NCBI GenBank assembly: GCA_907163375.1
Contig: CAJQUW010006146.1
Span: 310,001 to 374,000 of the forward strand
DNA: 64,000 nt
Source: Prostheceraeus crozeri
Taxonomy: Eukaryota > Platyhelminthes > Polycladida > Euryleptidae
Direction of reading: 5' to 3'
A program made the translations under genes and the position numbers. The notes beneath the pieces were generated by a model. It was not told where the DNA came from and made no database searches. It saw nothing but the letters and a program-made list of their open reading frames with translations. Shown piece by piece: positions 1-11,865 of this stretch (positions within the stretch are counted from its first letter, which is position 1; each line of letters opens with the position of its first letter).

Positions 1-2860
1 AATATTTTTCAGATTTACTGAAAATTCTGACCTTTGGGAAACTGAAATAAAAACGTCATATTTTCCCAACAAGTGTATAGTTAAAAAAATACTAAACGAC
101 CGAGAGTGTTTGAGAATGCTACAATGAAATTGCCTCAAGACACACCAATCCGCATTGTGTAAAGTTGTCATTAATAAGATGATGCTGAGGTTTTCTGATT
201 ACGAATGCCAGTATTCTGAGATAATACACCTTCATTTCCATCATATTGAGAAAATTAGAAGTAACTACATTTAGTAACACAGGTGCCACTTCGTAATTGT
301 ATGTAATAGGGCAAGCACTCAATATGACAACTATTACTTAACTCATAAGTATCAAGACTTAAGGTCAAAAGTTAGAAGTACCTCGCCTCGCCCTGACACA
401 TGAATTAGTATCATGTCAGTCATTAGTATCCTGATGCTTTCGGAAGCGGAAGCGATCGTCGGGCATTCGCTTCCGCTTCCAATGAAAACGATCGCCTCTG
501 CGTCCACACCCCTGATAACAACGCCCGTTTTTTTATATGTTCGGACAAACGAAGACAATGTGTCAATCCGACAACATGTATTTCGTTGCATTGGACTAAC
601 ACTCGCGCGGTCACTCGCACGAAATTTGCTGTCTCGCTCAGCTTTCCCCTAGTTTTTTGCTTTTACTCAAAATCATAAAGCAACTTTTCTCAGAAGATTC
701 CCAGTAATGTATCAAACGTTTTGTGCTTCTTCATATAATGATGTACACAGCCTTATTACATGAATTAACCTTTTCCATGGACTTTTTTTGGAAAGATTTG
801 ATTGAGTGACATACATACTGACTGCATAATAATGTAATTATGTCGATCAATTACAATGACTTGATATAGAGGAAATGTCCTTACACTTGTTGTCTTTCAA
901 CTTTCCACATTTACGAAAATCAGAACTGATGACGGACACAGATCATGTGAGTAACAGACCTTTTTACATCTTTCCTTCCATTTTTCCTGTTTCTTCGACG
1001 ACTCTCGATGCTCAATAAAATCCATCCCGAATTTCAGGGATTTTGACGGAAGAATCTCATACAAGTCTCTAGATGTATCTTGTATCGCAATTTTTGGATA
1101 TCGAAGCAGCTACATGTTTGAATTGGCAATAGTTCTTATCTTGTCTGTCGATGACAAAACAATGAAATTACAAATTACAAAATTATATTCTACAAACAAC
1201 TGTTAGGACAATGAGAAATCAATCTGCAATTTCCTAGATTGAGAGCAAAATTAATCAATAACTGAATAACAACAGAGCACAATGAGTAAAACGTCGTTCT
1301 CTAATATCGTGGCAGCTACAGACTGCACGAAGTTTTTTAATCAACCTTAGAAAATTGAATTTCAGTTAACGAGAGTTTGCTAAGATTGAGATTAGGAACG
1401 TGGGAAGAGTGATAACAGAAAGTCTTTGATCAGCATCTGGAATTACAATTTTGAGCTGCATCATAATTAGACACCTACAATGTCAGCTCCACCCACAATG
1501 TCTTCAAGCGATCCAAAAGACGAACTGTCTCCAGAATGAGTACTCTCATTTTACAAACTTGCACCCGAATTCTTATCCCGTTCCAAGTTTTTTGCACCTT
1601 TGTATTATTACCTTTGTAAAACAAAATATTCACAAGACAAATCCGATTCAGATTAATATACGAGAGTAGCTCCTAATTCGATGTACTTGAAAAATATCTG
1701 TCAACTGCACTCGCATAACTTACGTTTAAAAAATACTCGTAGCAGTATGAACTTCTATTGGATGACACTAATTATGAAGCAATGAGTGGTATTAAGATAA
1801 AGATCACACCTTTCGCGAGGATCAAACATGAACTAACATTTCAATTGCACATTTCATCGTCTGAAATTTTAGAATGAGCATGTTGCATCTCATTTACCGG
1901 ATATACAAAAAACGCAGCTTCTCGAATAAAATCATATTCAAATTCTGAAGTCTCAAGAATTGTCGAGTTCCTATTGACTAAAGAATATAAAATAGACTCG
2001 TTAAAATAGAAATATTATCATTATTACTATTATAAAAATCTACCAGACTTGAACATTGGAGCCAGAAATGCAGCCATTAATGCTCCGTTCCTCCGTTCCG
2101 CTCACTAGATTTGTCAGTGCTGCTCAGAAAGGCCCATGATAGCATGACATAGATGGATTGAGCCAGCTGGCGGACCCCATAGTAACCTGCTCAGCAATTA
2201 TTTATCCTAGCTTTCCTGTCCGGTAGATTATTACAAAAGATTGTCTAGTGCATTTCCGCCTGGACACAGAATGGAAGTCGTCGTCTGTGGGCAATTCTAA
2301 ATGTACATGTAGACATGCTAAGCTAATTTAGCCCTTTACAAATCGTTCTGATGAGCAAACCAGGAAAATATGTGCTTCAATTCTTCGAGTCTACATTTTA
2401 GTCGAAATATTTGCAATTGAAGTTCATATCCTCTTCATTATCAGCAGGAAACCCACATCACAGCAAATTCAAAGTTCTCTACTGCATGAGAAACATGCTT
2501 ATTAGGCTAGTAATCAAAGTAACAACAAAATGGCGCCCCATATTGGCAACATGACAAATGGTAAATTTTGATTCCACCAATATTAATATATTGAGCTTTA
2601 ATGGCTTTAAACAAGTCATAGTACTGACGATTATCCGCTCAGTATGTCTATAGTCATGGAAAATCTCAATTATGTCACCACTCACCACCATCGGTTCTCA
2701 CAAAACATAACCAGAGAAGTGGGGATATTTATGAAGAATCTCAGCCTCTCAGTGCTCCATTCTCAAAATGATAGTAAAGAGACAGGAACATAACAGACGC
2801 GTGACGTAAGAAAAGTCTGATGAATACTTTGGACGAGCACTTATATCAAAGATAACTTAA
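1..2860. other. Non-coding DNA, nothing recognised except one hairpin
   Basis: AT-rich sequence with only short chance frames. At 442-480 there is a perfect 14-bp inverted repeat built from the hexamer GAAGCG with an 11-base loop. It would be 3' flank if the gene ends at 2868. Confidence 0.6.
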
Positions 2861-2867
2861 TCTGTTA

Positions 2868-2907
2868 TCATCTGAAGAGATCGCGGTGATCCGGGCATTC
2901 TGAAAAC
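2868..2907 (-). CDS. Possible last coding exon after 3142-3255
   Basis: A strong acceptor tract (CTCTTCCAATCCTCACAG) precedes a short frame. Joined in phase to the 3142-3255 exon it reads FSECPDHRDLFR and stops at TGA. A second AG eight bases further would give MPGSPRSLQMITD and another stop, so the exact end is undecided. ATTAAA, a variant poly(A) signal, lies downstream on this strand near 2594-2599. Confidence 0.35.
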
Positions 2908-3141
2908 CTGTGAGGATTGGAAGAGTTTTTTCGCACTCCAACTAATTAGCAGAACAAAACAACCTATTCCACGGCCGTCGCACGATTAATTATCATTTAT
3001 GATTCTAGCAACCATATCCCCTTAAACATTATTCACCACTCCATGGTAGTGGTTATGTGATACTCGAAATGGATTACGAAAACTTCGAAACGCTTATGTT
3101 GCCATGCTGAGGTCAAGCAGCAGCTAAAGATTGTGTCTTAC

Positions 3142-3255
3142 CTCTCATCAGTTCGCTCCAAGTCCAGCGGCAATGATAGGCAACCCCGATTGCCTCCTAA
3201 TTCCAGTTTCCGTTGCAGCTCGTTCAACTTTTCTCGAAAATATTGTCTTTCTAGC
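3142..3255 (-). CDS. Coiled-coil exon, possible alternative 3' part of the SNX16-like gene
   Basis: A 114-nt exon between the acceptor TTTTCATGTTTCGTAG and the donor GTAAGA. It needs one nucleotide to finish a phase-2 codon, exactly what the exon ending at 15308 supplies, and itself ends in phase 2. It encodes a basic and acidic helix (LERQYFREKLNELQRKLEL) followed by GGNRGCLSLPLDLERTDE. The helix would continue the heptads of the 15.3-kb exon. I could not match the sequence to a named family independently. It may instead belong to another minus-strand gene. Confidence 0.5.
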
Positions 3256-3566
3256 CTACGAAACATGAAAACAAAATGAACTAGATACGTGCACTGCATT
3301 TTCAAATAACAAGAAAGCAAGGACTTCAATCAATGGAAAGATTATTTACAAATACATATAAAACAGATCACATCCACATCAGGGTGCTCAACACAACAGA
3401 GTACCATAGGTTTCCCCAAGGGAAAGTTTACCACAAACAACGGAACAACGGATATTTGTGTCACAGTAGGACCATTTGAAGTGCAACGTTTATGTAGCAA
3501 CAATGTACTTGTAGAGAGCGTTTTTGGATGCACAGTTTGATTTTTGGATTAATATTTGTAATCTGA

Positions 3567-3785
3567 CTGTCATTGATATGTAATTGTGAGGATGATGACC
3601 AATGCAAGGGAAAATATTTTGTTCGCACCATGGGGAGACCTAGATGCAATGGGTGCCTAAATGCAATTAAGTACAAATTTAACGAATATTTTTGCGGTTA
3701 CGGGAACACCTTCAGGGTAGTATCTACGAAAACGTACGAAAGATGCTTAAAAATTCACAAATTGAATATTTCTTACAATGACTAG
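3567..3785 (+). other. Unrecognised cysteine-rich open frame
   Basis: A 70-codon plus-strand frame lacking a good ATG, with a cluster of cysteines (ICNCEDDDQCKGK, PRCNGCLNAIK, FCGYGN). It could be an exon of a secreted or zinc-binding protein, or chance. It lies opposite the presumed intron of the minus-strand gene. I recognise no family. Confidence 0.18.
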
Positions 3786-3859
3786 TGTCATCATTATCAC
3801 CAGTAACATATAAATATTGGCGTCTATCATGATTGAAAATGTGGTTTACGAGTAACTGA

Positions 3860-4290
3860 ATTACCATGTAGGCTATACTCGCCTATAAGTCGAGCTTTTT
3901 TTACCTAAAATTCATTTCAAATGTAGGGGTCTCGATTTATAGGCGGGTCCCATTAAATCTATAACATTTTTCTTCTGTTGCCGCAGTTACCAGTGTTGAC
4001 TGGCATGACTGAATTGTGCTTTCGTTATTATGGACTGTGCTAACAATGTGATCGTTATTTTTGCTTCAATATTTTGCCATACCGGTAGGTATACCGGGGT
4101 AATTAAGATTGTTTTTAAATTGTAACTAAAATTAAAATTATTACTGACGAACTTCTGACGAAGTTGACTCTACACAAATTTCACCTTTTCATCTCGTCTT
4201 ATAGGCGGGCCTATGGAAATATATCAGTATTTGGGCGGCAAAGTCGGGGGTCGACTTGGAGTCGGATCGGCCTATAGGCGAGTATATACG
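3860..4290. mobile_element. Non-autonomous hAT-like DNA transposon (MITE), 431 bp
   Basis: The ends are inverted: ATACTCGCCTATAAGTCGA on the left and its near complement ending CCTATAGGCGAGTATATACG on the right, with further inner TATAGGCGGG motifs. The 8-mer GTAACTGA flanks both ends (3852-3859 and 4291-4298), the size of a hAT target duplication. The outermost left bases are diverged, so the exact terminus is uncertain by a few bases. No transposase is encoded. Confidence 0.7.
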
Positions 4291-4299
4291 GTAACTGAG

Positions 4300-7190
4300 C
4301 AAATTAAGTGCGCGAATATCGGCACTTGAACGCGTTTTCGAGGGAAATAACATTCATGTCTAGCGCTTAATAGAAGCATGCGCATGACGCAAATTTCTGA
4401 AAAAATTCATGGCAGTCAGAAGAATGAACTATCAGAAAATTAAACACATATTCCGTTACAGGATACTATCATAGGACAGCATAAAACTCAGGTGTCAGAT
4501 TATCAAGTGCCGGTCAATTGAGACTAATTTTACGAATGTTTTTGACACACACCTATGCCGTTAATCATTTGCATGCTTCATATGCTTAGCATATAACTTT
4601 CAAATTTTGGCTTCAGTTAAATCAAATCAGTTTTCACATCACACTTCAAATTATCAAAAGGTAATCAACCATACTCTCAGCGTCTAACTAATCTCACATA
4701 TCAAATTTCTGATTCACTGTTCTACCTTTTCCAAGACAAATTCACTTTTGAAACACAAGTATCACAGTCAGAAGACTTAATGACTATTTCAATAAACCTG
4801 GTTGAAAGAGAGGATAATAGGACGATTTGCACTTTAAAATTTGTACAAGAAAGAAGTTTCCAGCGTCAGGTTCGTGAAACATCTCCAGTGATGATCTACA
4901 AAGACCAGAAGCAGGCGAGGGAAGTAATATTTATCAAGCGTCTATGAAACAATAGAAAAAGTTTTGAAGTTGTAAAGTTTGGGGAGTTCGAATGAAAAAG
5001 GACGAAAAAGTTCGTCAAAATCATCAGCTAATAGCGGTTTGTTTTGAGTTACTTAATTTCGTTAACACAACCTCCCCAGAGACTCACAGTGTCTTAGTAA
5101 ATTGTAAATATTCACATGAATTGACTTGATATTTGCTGTTTCCTCAAATTACAAATAAAACATAAAATTCTGAAGCTCTCAGATCCATCTCATATTGCAG
5201 ACAGAGATATTAACGATTACATTAATGCAAGTTACCAAAATTAGAAAACTGTGATAAAACATAGTGCATTAATTGTCAGCAGTGTGTGTTGTGAGAAATT
5301 GTTATTTCTGTGATTGAAGTCTATCTTGAAATCATAGCGATCATATTCATAGTCAGCTTGTCAGATAATCATAATCTATTGACAGCTTCAGTGATTTATG
5401 CCAGAATTATTCATAATAAATACTTGCACCACTGTTGATCGAATGTTATGAACTCAAAATTACCTATGAATATTGATGAACTTATTTCATAAGAGTGGTT
5501 TAATAGAAATGGTTTCTATAGCAGACTGATCAAGTAATTCACCTCGTGATATTTGTGCGCACAGGCGTCGACCCCAATGGTAAGTCTATGGGGAGGTGGG
5601 ACTGTCTACCAAGACAATGTTTTCGCCCCAAGAATCATATTCAATGCCTACGCATTAGGAATGATTATGAAATCATTGGCCATATTGCATGAGATTTCTA
5701 TATAATTTTCTCTCGAAAATGAGATAGTATTCCGATTCGTTTTGACAATTTTCCGATTATTTAAGTTCTCAGATGACGTTTTACAGATGCAAAATCACAA
5801 ACACACTTGATAGCCATTGGAAACCATACTTCATGTGTTCACCGGGATATTGACCAAGAACTGCGTATTGGAATGATCACGAACCGATCCGCTTTGCTGT
5901 TACAATAGGCTACATTATTTCTTCAATCTGACTCATTAACATCGGAATCAGATACTCAGATCGCTTTTTACTTGGTGCCACGAACTGTTTATTCTTGCTT
6001 CAAGCAGTGATTCTCGAAGGGGTTAGGAGCGAAACATGCGTCGATCTTACAATCGACGCTTTCTCCTAAGCAATGACACATGCATCGTCTATGCCCCTAC
6101 CAAAGTCGGTAGGTCGGTAACATTGTAAACATGGAAATTTTACCGTGCCCGTGTCCGGCAAGTCGATTGGATACACGACCGGACTGACCCCGGATACTCA
6201 AATACCCCGGATCCGGATTCTGCCGGATTGGCAGAAGCGAGCCAATCGACCCAGATATTTAGCATGTGGTGTTGATGTCGGGTATATAATTTGAATGTCC
6301 TAACTACACCGCTGCTTTCACCCATCAGCACTAAGCCCAATAACTCAAATGCCTACGCCTGCTCACAATCCAGTTTCCTTATTCAAATTTTGTACAAAAT
6401 AGGCGAAAAACTGGGCTGGGTCACATGATTGAAAATGCAAAAAGAAAAATGAGATAAATATATTGCTTCGTAAATTTTCTCGCCTTTTCGTGTGTTGGCG
6501 AAAATTTACCTTTTTCCGCATACAAAGTGGCCATTGATTCATAATGAAAACTTATCTTCTGGTAATAGTAGAGATAATAGTAAATGTGCTAGTGTGTGTA
6601 AACTTATTAATATAGTAATTTAATATATTACTGTTAATAAGGTCGTGCCTGGAAAATAACTGAAGCCGTGCCCAGACCCATGCCTCCAAAACGTCCGGAC
6701 GCGTGCCCGCACCCGATCGATCCCTGATCGTAAATGTGGAAGTTGGTTTTTCGAGAATAGGGAGAAGTGACGATTAAGTGCTGTAGAACCTATGAGTGAT
6801 ACCTCGATGTAGAACCGACATCTTTAGCAATCTATGAATACGTCACTAAAGGTATACCTGCCTAAATCATAAAATTTCGCCCCTTGCGTTCAGAGTAAAT
6901 CGACGCCTATGGCCACAAGTCTCTTTTTGAGAGCTGGTTGTTCGATTATTTTTCATTATTAGGAATTAGAATGAGAAATTTGATTCTTGAACCGATTCAC
7001 TGTGAACAGCCAGCTGTTCTATACCTGCAATTATACAATTGCGGTGCTTAAGAACTGCAGGAAAAGTCAAAAGTCATTTTTAATAATTTAATACTGTTTA
7101 TTTCCCTACGAAGGACAAGCTTGTATTGAATCTCCAAATGTTTTTATTGATCTCCTTTGACACTGACGCTTTCACATCATCGGAATAATA
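4300..7190. other. Non-coding DNA with GC-rich repeat patches
   Basis: 4300-5560 shows nothing I can name. 6023-6069 is a two-part hairpin (TTAGGAG and GCGTCGAT with their complements). At 6140-6260 and 6650-6730 GC-rich patches repeat CGTGCCC and CCGG motifs. The second ends in the complement of CAGGGATCGATC, a hAT-like end, but no matching opposite end was found. AGGCGTCGA occurs in opposite orientations near 5566 and 6900, so the 1.3 kb between may be an old element. Confidence 0.35.
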
Positions 7191-7846
7191 TCAATGACGC
7201 GAGAATACAATTGTCAGTGTAATATACAAAGTGATAGGATCGCAAATTCCATTCTCTTCCTTGTCTCTTGTGATTTTAATCAGGTGAAGGAGACTTTCAC
7301 TAACAGCGACATCTCAGATCTATTAGCTTTCAGCAATAAGAAAAAAACACTAGGGAAATTGAAAAGCTCTTCCACACTGCCGTTTGAGAATCGGGTCAGC
7401 GCGCTTTCTGCATGCAAAGTATCTCCGCTAGAAGTCTGCGCCTCTTTTCTTCAGACTTTCAAACATACTTCCTCTTCAAATGGCTAATAACGTTCTGATA
7501 TCACAAATCCCCCAATTTACTTACATTCAATGACCTTCTTTCTAATGAAATTTGCATGTTTCGACAGTATTGAATTCACACACGCCAAGGCAGACGTTTT
7601 CCTCATGAGGATAAAAGGCTCGACTTCCAGTAATTGAGACGTGTGTCTCGCCATGAGATCACGAATCCGACGTGGCTGCGTGCGATCAGGGAGTCAGGCG
7701 GCGTCATTGTTGTTGATCGTGAGAGTGAAGCCTTGGCACGACGCCAAACGACAAAGGTCCAGTAGATTGTAACTGCGTCGATCGCTTTATTCTCAACAAG
7801 TCACAAGAACAAAAGGATCTTTTGTTAAGTTGTTGTAAAAAATGTT

Positions 7847-8086
7847 TCAAATGTCTCCAAAGGCAATCATAAGCAGAGATGAGATGTTTTGTATAATATT
7901 CATCTCTCTCTCTGTAACAAGACGGAGGTCAAGTGTAGGAACTTCCTTCTGTCGGAAGATTGTCATTGTTCTGCATTCAAACGCAACTTCTATCATTCTT
8001 CGCTTGTCCAAAGAGCAAATTTTTGACATTCCTTCGTAATGACAATCAAATGTTGGCGAACTGGAAAGCAGCGTCTGAGTTGAAGA
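7847..8086 (-). other. Unrecognised 80-codon open frame
   Basis: Minus-strand frame TSSTQTLLSSSPTFDC, then HYEGMSKICSLDKRRM and on to MIAFGDI and stop. An AG acceptor-like site lies just before the first codon. Composition looks protein-like, but no domain is visible and the opposite strand is also open here. It could be an exon of the surrounding gene or chance. Confidence 0.2.
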
Positions 8087-8159
8087 CGTCTAGTAAAACT
8101 TTCATCGTTCAAATTCTATCTATAATTTATCATTCTTCACATTGAAACATCGCTATCTA

Positions 8160-8548
8160 CGCGTACTTATCATTTCAGCCATTTATTTCTTCTTCAATCC
8201 CAGGAAGGTCAAATCTCGTAGAATGCGAGTTCCATCATTTGTCAGAGTTAACAGCTTGCCGCAAAGTTCTTCTATTTGAGCGATGAATGCGGAATCGTAA
8301 ATCTCGACTTGCTTTAGCATGAATACAGATGATGTTTGCTGTTGATATGATTGGAAAACATGAATAATCCCATTGGATGACGAGATATCTCAATTCCATG
8401 ATTGATTTTATATTTTTTCATTGGATAGATTGCCAAAACGTCATTTACGTGCTCGGAATTGCATTTGGGAGCAATTGTCTACTGTTTACGTGATGTCAGG
8501 TTCTACCATATAAATTGTCGTGATCGTGTGTGTGATATTTTAGTGCAC
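8160..8548. repeat. Copy 1 of a ~400-bp segment duplicated at 14256-14667, carrying a broken terminal exon
   Basis: Closely matches 14256-14667 (by eye well above 90 percent) from GCGTACTTATCA to TTTTAGTGCAC. On the minus strand it keeps the frame FIAQIEELCGKLLTLTN, then RDLTFLGLKKK and TAA. A 19-base deletion relative to the other copy removes the putative splice acceptor and the EMFA codons. It is probably a dead duplicate of the terminal exon, or a second member of an interspersed repeat. Confidence 0.75.
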
Positions 8549-8677
8549 GGCAATGCCAGTTGTTCTAATACCGCATTTTTCCGTGTATAATGCGCACCGT
8601 AAACTTAGCAGAAAAAACTGTGGGAAATGCTTATTACCATCTATAAAAAGCACCACAAATTCACGTAAAATTTAGCT

Positions 8678-8975
8678 GAGATGTATCGCGCAATAGGAAA
8701 TATACTTGCCGTGTCTAATCATATTAAATAACAGAAAACACATGAGACAGTACCCGTAGCGGCTATGACTTGATCTTTCGTTTGACTCTAATATTAGACA
8801 ACCAAAATTTTTTGTTTTGTACCATAGAGATGTATCGCGCAATAGGAAATATACTTGCCGTGTCTAATCATATTAAATAACAGAAAACACATGAGACAGT
8901 ACCCGTAGCGGCTATGACTTGATCTTTCGTTTGACTCTAATATTAGACAACCAAAATTTTTTGTTTTGTACCATA
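8678..8975. repeat. Exact 149-bp tandem duplication
   Basis: 8678-8826 and 8827-8975 are identical at every base I compared, with no spacer. The unit starts GAGATGTATCGCGC and ends TTTTGTACCATA. Perfect identity indicates a very recent duplication, or an assembly artefact. Confidence 0.97.
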
Positions 8976-9049
8976 GATTGTTTTTAGATTAATAGACTAA
9001 TAGACTACCCTTTAACGTGTTGAAGAATTCCATTCTTTTTCATTTTTCT

Positions 9050-9212
9050 ACGGTAATCCTTCGGTCCAGAGGTCGTGCTCCGAGAGTGTCAATGGAAGTC
9101 GTCAGGAAGGGCATCCGGACTAAAAGATCACAACGCTAGAGATTGAAGTTTGATTGTGTCAGCACCGTCACAGCCCAGAGCTAGTAATGACGTTAAGCCG
9201 TCATTTAGTGCA
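9050..9212 (+). mobile_element. SINE family 2 copy (tRNA-derived), 5'-incomplete
   Basis: Shares GGTCcAGaGGTCG, then AGTGTCAATGGAAGT, GGGCATCCGGACTAAAAGAT, GTCAGCACCGTC and TGACGTTAAG, in this order, with copies at 29595-29785, 54299-54500 and 33236-33355. The A-box half of the tRNA-like head is missing. Confidence 0.6.
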
Positions 9213-9683
9213 TAAAAATTACACGAAATGTGTCCGAGTGAATGAATGCACCAAATATATTGTGAAGCATGGTATTCTGTCCATTTTGCGACTTGGCATC
9301 CGCCATCTGTAGCATAAAACTGACAAATAAACGAGCATGGCTATTATAACCACATTTGCTTTTTGTCAATGGCCTATCAGTGATCTGAATTCATAAAGAT
9401 GCTTATTTTTATAAGAAATCAACAAAAATTCACGATTTTCAAGAAATGTTATTCAAAGGTGAGATGTTTTATGCTCCCCCAGGCTTAACTTGAAAATATC
9501 TGGTTTGCTTATCACACAGAACCCGAAAGTTGCAAAATAGATTCGCCGTCATGAAAGTCTTGAGACAATTTTTATAATGCCCCATCCCCCTTCCCCCCGG
9601 CATAATAGGGCTAAGGAAATGGGCCTAGATACTTTTACACAGTAACTTTACGAAAATAACAAACTCGTTCAGATAGTTATTAC

Positions 9684-11014
9684 CGTATTCCCTCTTATAA
9701 GCGCTGCGACGTTTATCACAATCGCCTTCTTTTATGTGCGGCGTTTATTAGAGGGCGTCGCTGAATACATCAGAGGGCGGCGCTTATTAAAATGTGCGAT
9801 TTCCATGCATGCAATTCTTCCAAACAGAGTGGTAGCCATAACTACAGTCAGGTACATGAAGAACTTTGCGAAAAGGTGTCAATAAGAGCAGAAAACTCAT
9901 CTATCATGCTTCTTACTTTGTTTAAGCTGACGGAGAGAAAACCACGGTTCGACTATGTTGTCTATTCGGTTACAGGTTGCCTGTACGCTTCGACCGCTAC
10001 CTCGGCCTTTTGGTGTGAAGAGGACCAAGATAACGGTCAAAACGTGTAGCCAGTCTGCTATCAATCAAATAGACAACATGGTCGAATCGTGGTTTTCCCT
10101 CCGTCAACTTGAACGATGCAAAAAGAAGTCACGCATTCAATCTTTAAATGCGTCTTGCTGCATTACCGATTTATTCATTGTCGAAGAGGCGTGGTGGTTT
10201 CGACTCTGATTGAACACAGCTTGGGAATAATTTCTTGGCATTATTGTAGACACTTGTTTGCGACTTCCTTCCCAAGCGCTTATGACATTACCCGGTGCAC
10301 GACAGTACAGTATAACAACTTCCAGATACATGAGCTCCTCTCCTTACTCTGACAGCCACTATTTACAGCAAATACCTGTAGGCTAGGTCCCTTTCCTATC
10401 ATACCAGCCGCACAACTCTTGGTCTAGAGGTCGAGTCCAGAAAGTGTCATTATGATGAGGGTTTGTGAGGGTTGATGTGTGGTAGTGAGGGTTTGACCCT
10501 GCCAATGGACACAGTCGCATAAGTGGCTCGTAGCTCAGTTGGTTAGAGCACAGGTCTAGTTAACCTTGGTCGTAGGTTTGAATCCTACCAGCCGCACATC
10601 TTTTGCATGGCAATTTGATCTATCGTTTATTTAATTTTATTGTTTTTAATTAGAAAAGGTGTCGCGCCATCCCTTTTAATAAGAGTCGCCCCATGTAAAG
10701 CATTATGTATTGCGTTAAATGACGATATAATAGAGCGTGAGGTTGAGAGTGACGCTTGGATGCCACATGTACTTCTTTTCTTACAATACAGACTGTACTG
10801 TCGTGCAATATCATTGCGCATTTCACTGACATTTGAGTACTACATGTATATCTCTGTTTTTCAGCTTACTAGATGATAATCATGCACTGCACTTAGTTAT
10901 TCTTTTCTAGTATTCTTGATATCGAAAATAAGGCATTTATTAAATAGCTGACCTGTAAGCTGCGGCGCTAATTAGTCGTTTATAAGCGGGGGTCGTTTAT
11001 TAGAGGAAATGCGG
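9684..11014. mobile_element. DNA element (~1.3 kb) with inverted ends and nested SINEs
   Basis: The left end TACCGTATTCCCTCTTATAA and the right end (complement TACCGCATTTCCTCTAATAA) are inverted, with ATAAGCGC-type motifs repeated inside. No transposase is evident. An internal inverted repeat has arms at about 9926-9966 and 10070-10111 (GACGGAGAGAAAACCACG against its near complement). SINE pieces fill 10400-10655. No flanking target duplication was clear, so the superfamily is open; hAT or a relative is possible. Confidence 0.6.
10400..10655 (+). mobile_element. SINE mosaic with full family 1 copy (tRNA-Thr-like)
   Basis: The tRNA-like part at 10523-10597 has a 6/7 paired acceptor stem, A box TAGCTCAGTTGG, a 7-base anticodon loop CTAGTTA (anticodon AGT, threonine-like) and a perfect 5-bp T stem with B box GGTTTGAATCC. 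About 50 bp upstream and 55 bp downstream also match the copy at 27979-28155, so this is a repeat and not a lone tRNA gene. Just upstream are a family 1 tail scrap (10400-10418) and a family 2 scrap (10420-10456). Confidence 0.75.
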
Positions 11015-11329
11015 TAAATCATGCATTTTTCATGAATGGGACAGAAAAAATTGTCGGGTAGCGGGGATCTTCTTGCTTAATTCAGTCAAGTCGGCCGCCA
11101 GACTTGCTTGGCCGATTTTTCTGCCGGATTACAACTGAGGTGTTATATAGAAGCAATTTGAACGAAGTTGGGTAATAAAATGCAAGCAACTGAATGACAC
11201 CACCAAAGTGACAATTCGCATCTGACTCTCTCACTATTCATTTTGCGCCTGTTTGTCCCGGCTAGCGGGATTGAACGGTTTTCCCATTTTTCGGAGAGCA
11301 GCTCACCACGGATGTCCATTGGCCGCGTC

Positions 11330-11592
11330 TTGACGTTGGAGACTTGCAGCTCTTGGGACTTCTACGGTCTTCCTATATAATCAACACCACGTTCTGGTCA
11401 ATTACACTTTTGAGTTCTGACACATTCTTGTCGATCCTTCCTCATCACGTGCCCATACCATCGCAAGCGGTTTTGCTGCAGTGCACATTGAACAGATTTC
11501 AGACACCTCGCAGACAGCAATCTCACAATGACGCACCAGCCATCCATCTTATCACCCTCACTCCAGCATTCTCCATTCGCATCAGAAACAAC
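11330..11592 (-). pseudogene. LINE C-terminal fragment, badly decayed
   Basis: Minus-strand translation in broken frames gives ENAGVRVIRWMAGASL and later LRWYGHVMRKDR, the post-thumb region found in several LINE families (RMVRWMCGVSL, then RLRWFGHV). Several stops and frame changes. It abuts a plus-strand LINE scrap. Confidence 0.45.
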
Positions 11593-11619
11593 TTTGAAAA
11601 TTCTTCAAACAATATAAGG

Positions 11620-11845
11620 AAACCCGATGTCACCACTTATTCTCATTACCTAGTCGGGCATTATGTTCAAGACACAAATATTGGAAAAGAATGCCATGGC
11701 TTGAGTGTAAAGTATCTTCGTTTTGCCGACGATACGGTTTTATAGACACCGACTCTAAAACAAAGTTGATATGCTCACTTAGAGCTACACCAAAGGAAAA
11801 ACGAGAAGTGAAGGTAGAACGAAGGTCATGGCTTCCGACCACTGT
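11620..11845 (+). pseudogene. LINE reverse transcriptase fragment (FADD box)
   Basis: YLVGHYVQDTNIGKECHGLS followed by KYLRFADDTVL is the palm of a non-LTR reverse transcriptase, with FADD catalytic residues. A shifted frame further on gives ELHQRK and TKVMAS, the expected next motifs. Truncated at both ends and followed by a SINE. Confidence 0.5.
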
Positions 11846-11865
11846 TGTGTCATTCTAGATTTAGG

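Noticed and set aside
413-652. Overlapping open frames on both strands near the left edge
   Set aside because: Caused by the GAAGCG inverted repeat and chance; no domain.
6005-6045. A further hammerhead ribozyme (GCGAAACATGCGTC)
   Set aside because: GAAAC and a GTC triplet are present, but no CTGATGA core lies upstream. The segment is better explained as a simple hairpin.
7262-7487. Plus-strand terminal exon ending SSSNG
   Set aside because: An acceptor-like AATCAG precedes it, but there is no partner exon, poly(A) signal or recognisable domain, and it opposes the inferred host gene.
10523-10597. A functional tRNA-Thr(AGT) gene
   Set aside because: Sequence outside the tRNA part is shared with the copy at 28.0 kb, and the acceptor and anticodon stems have mismatches, so a SINE is more likely.
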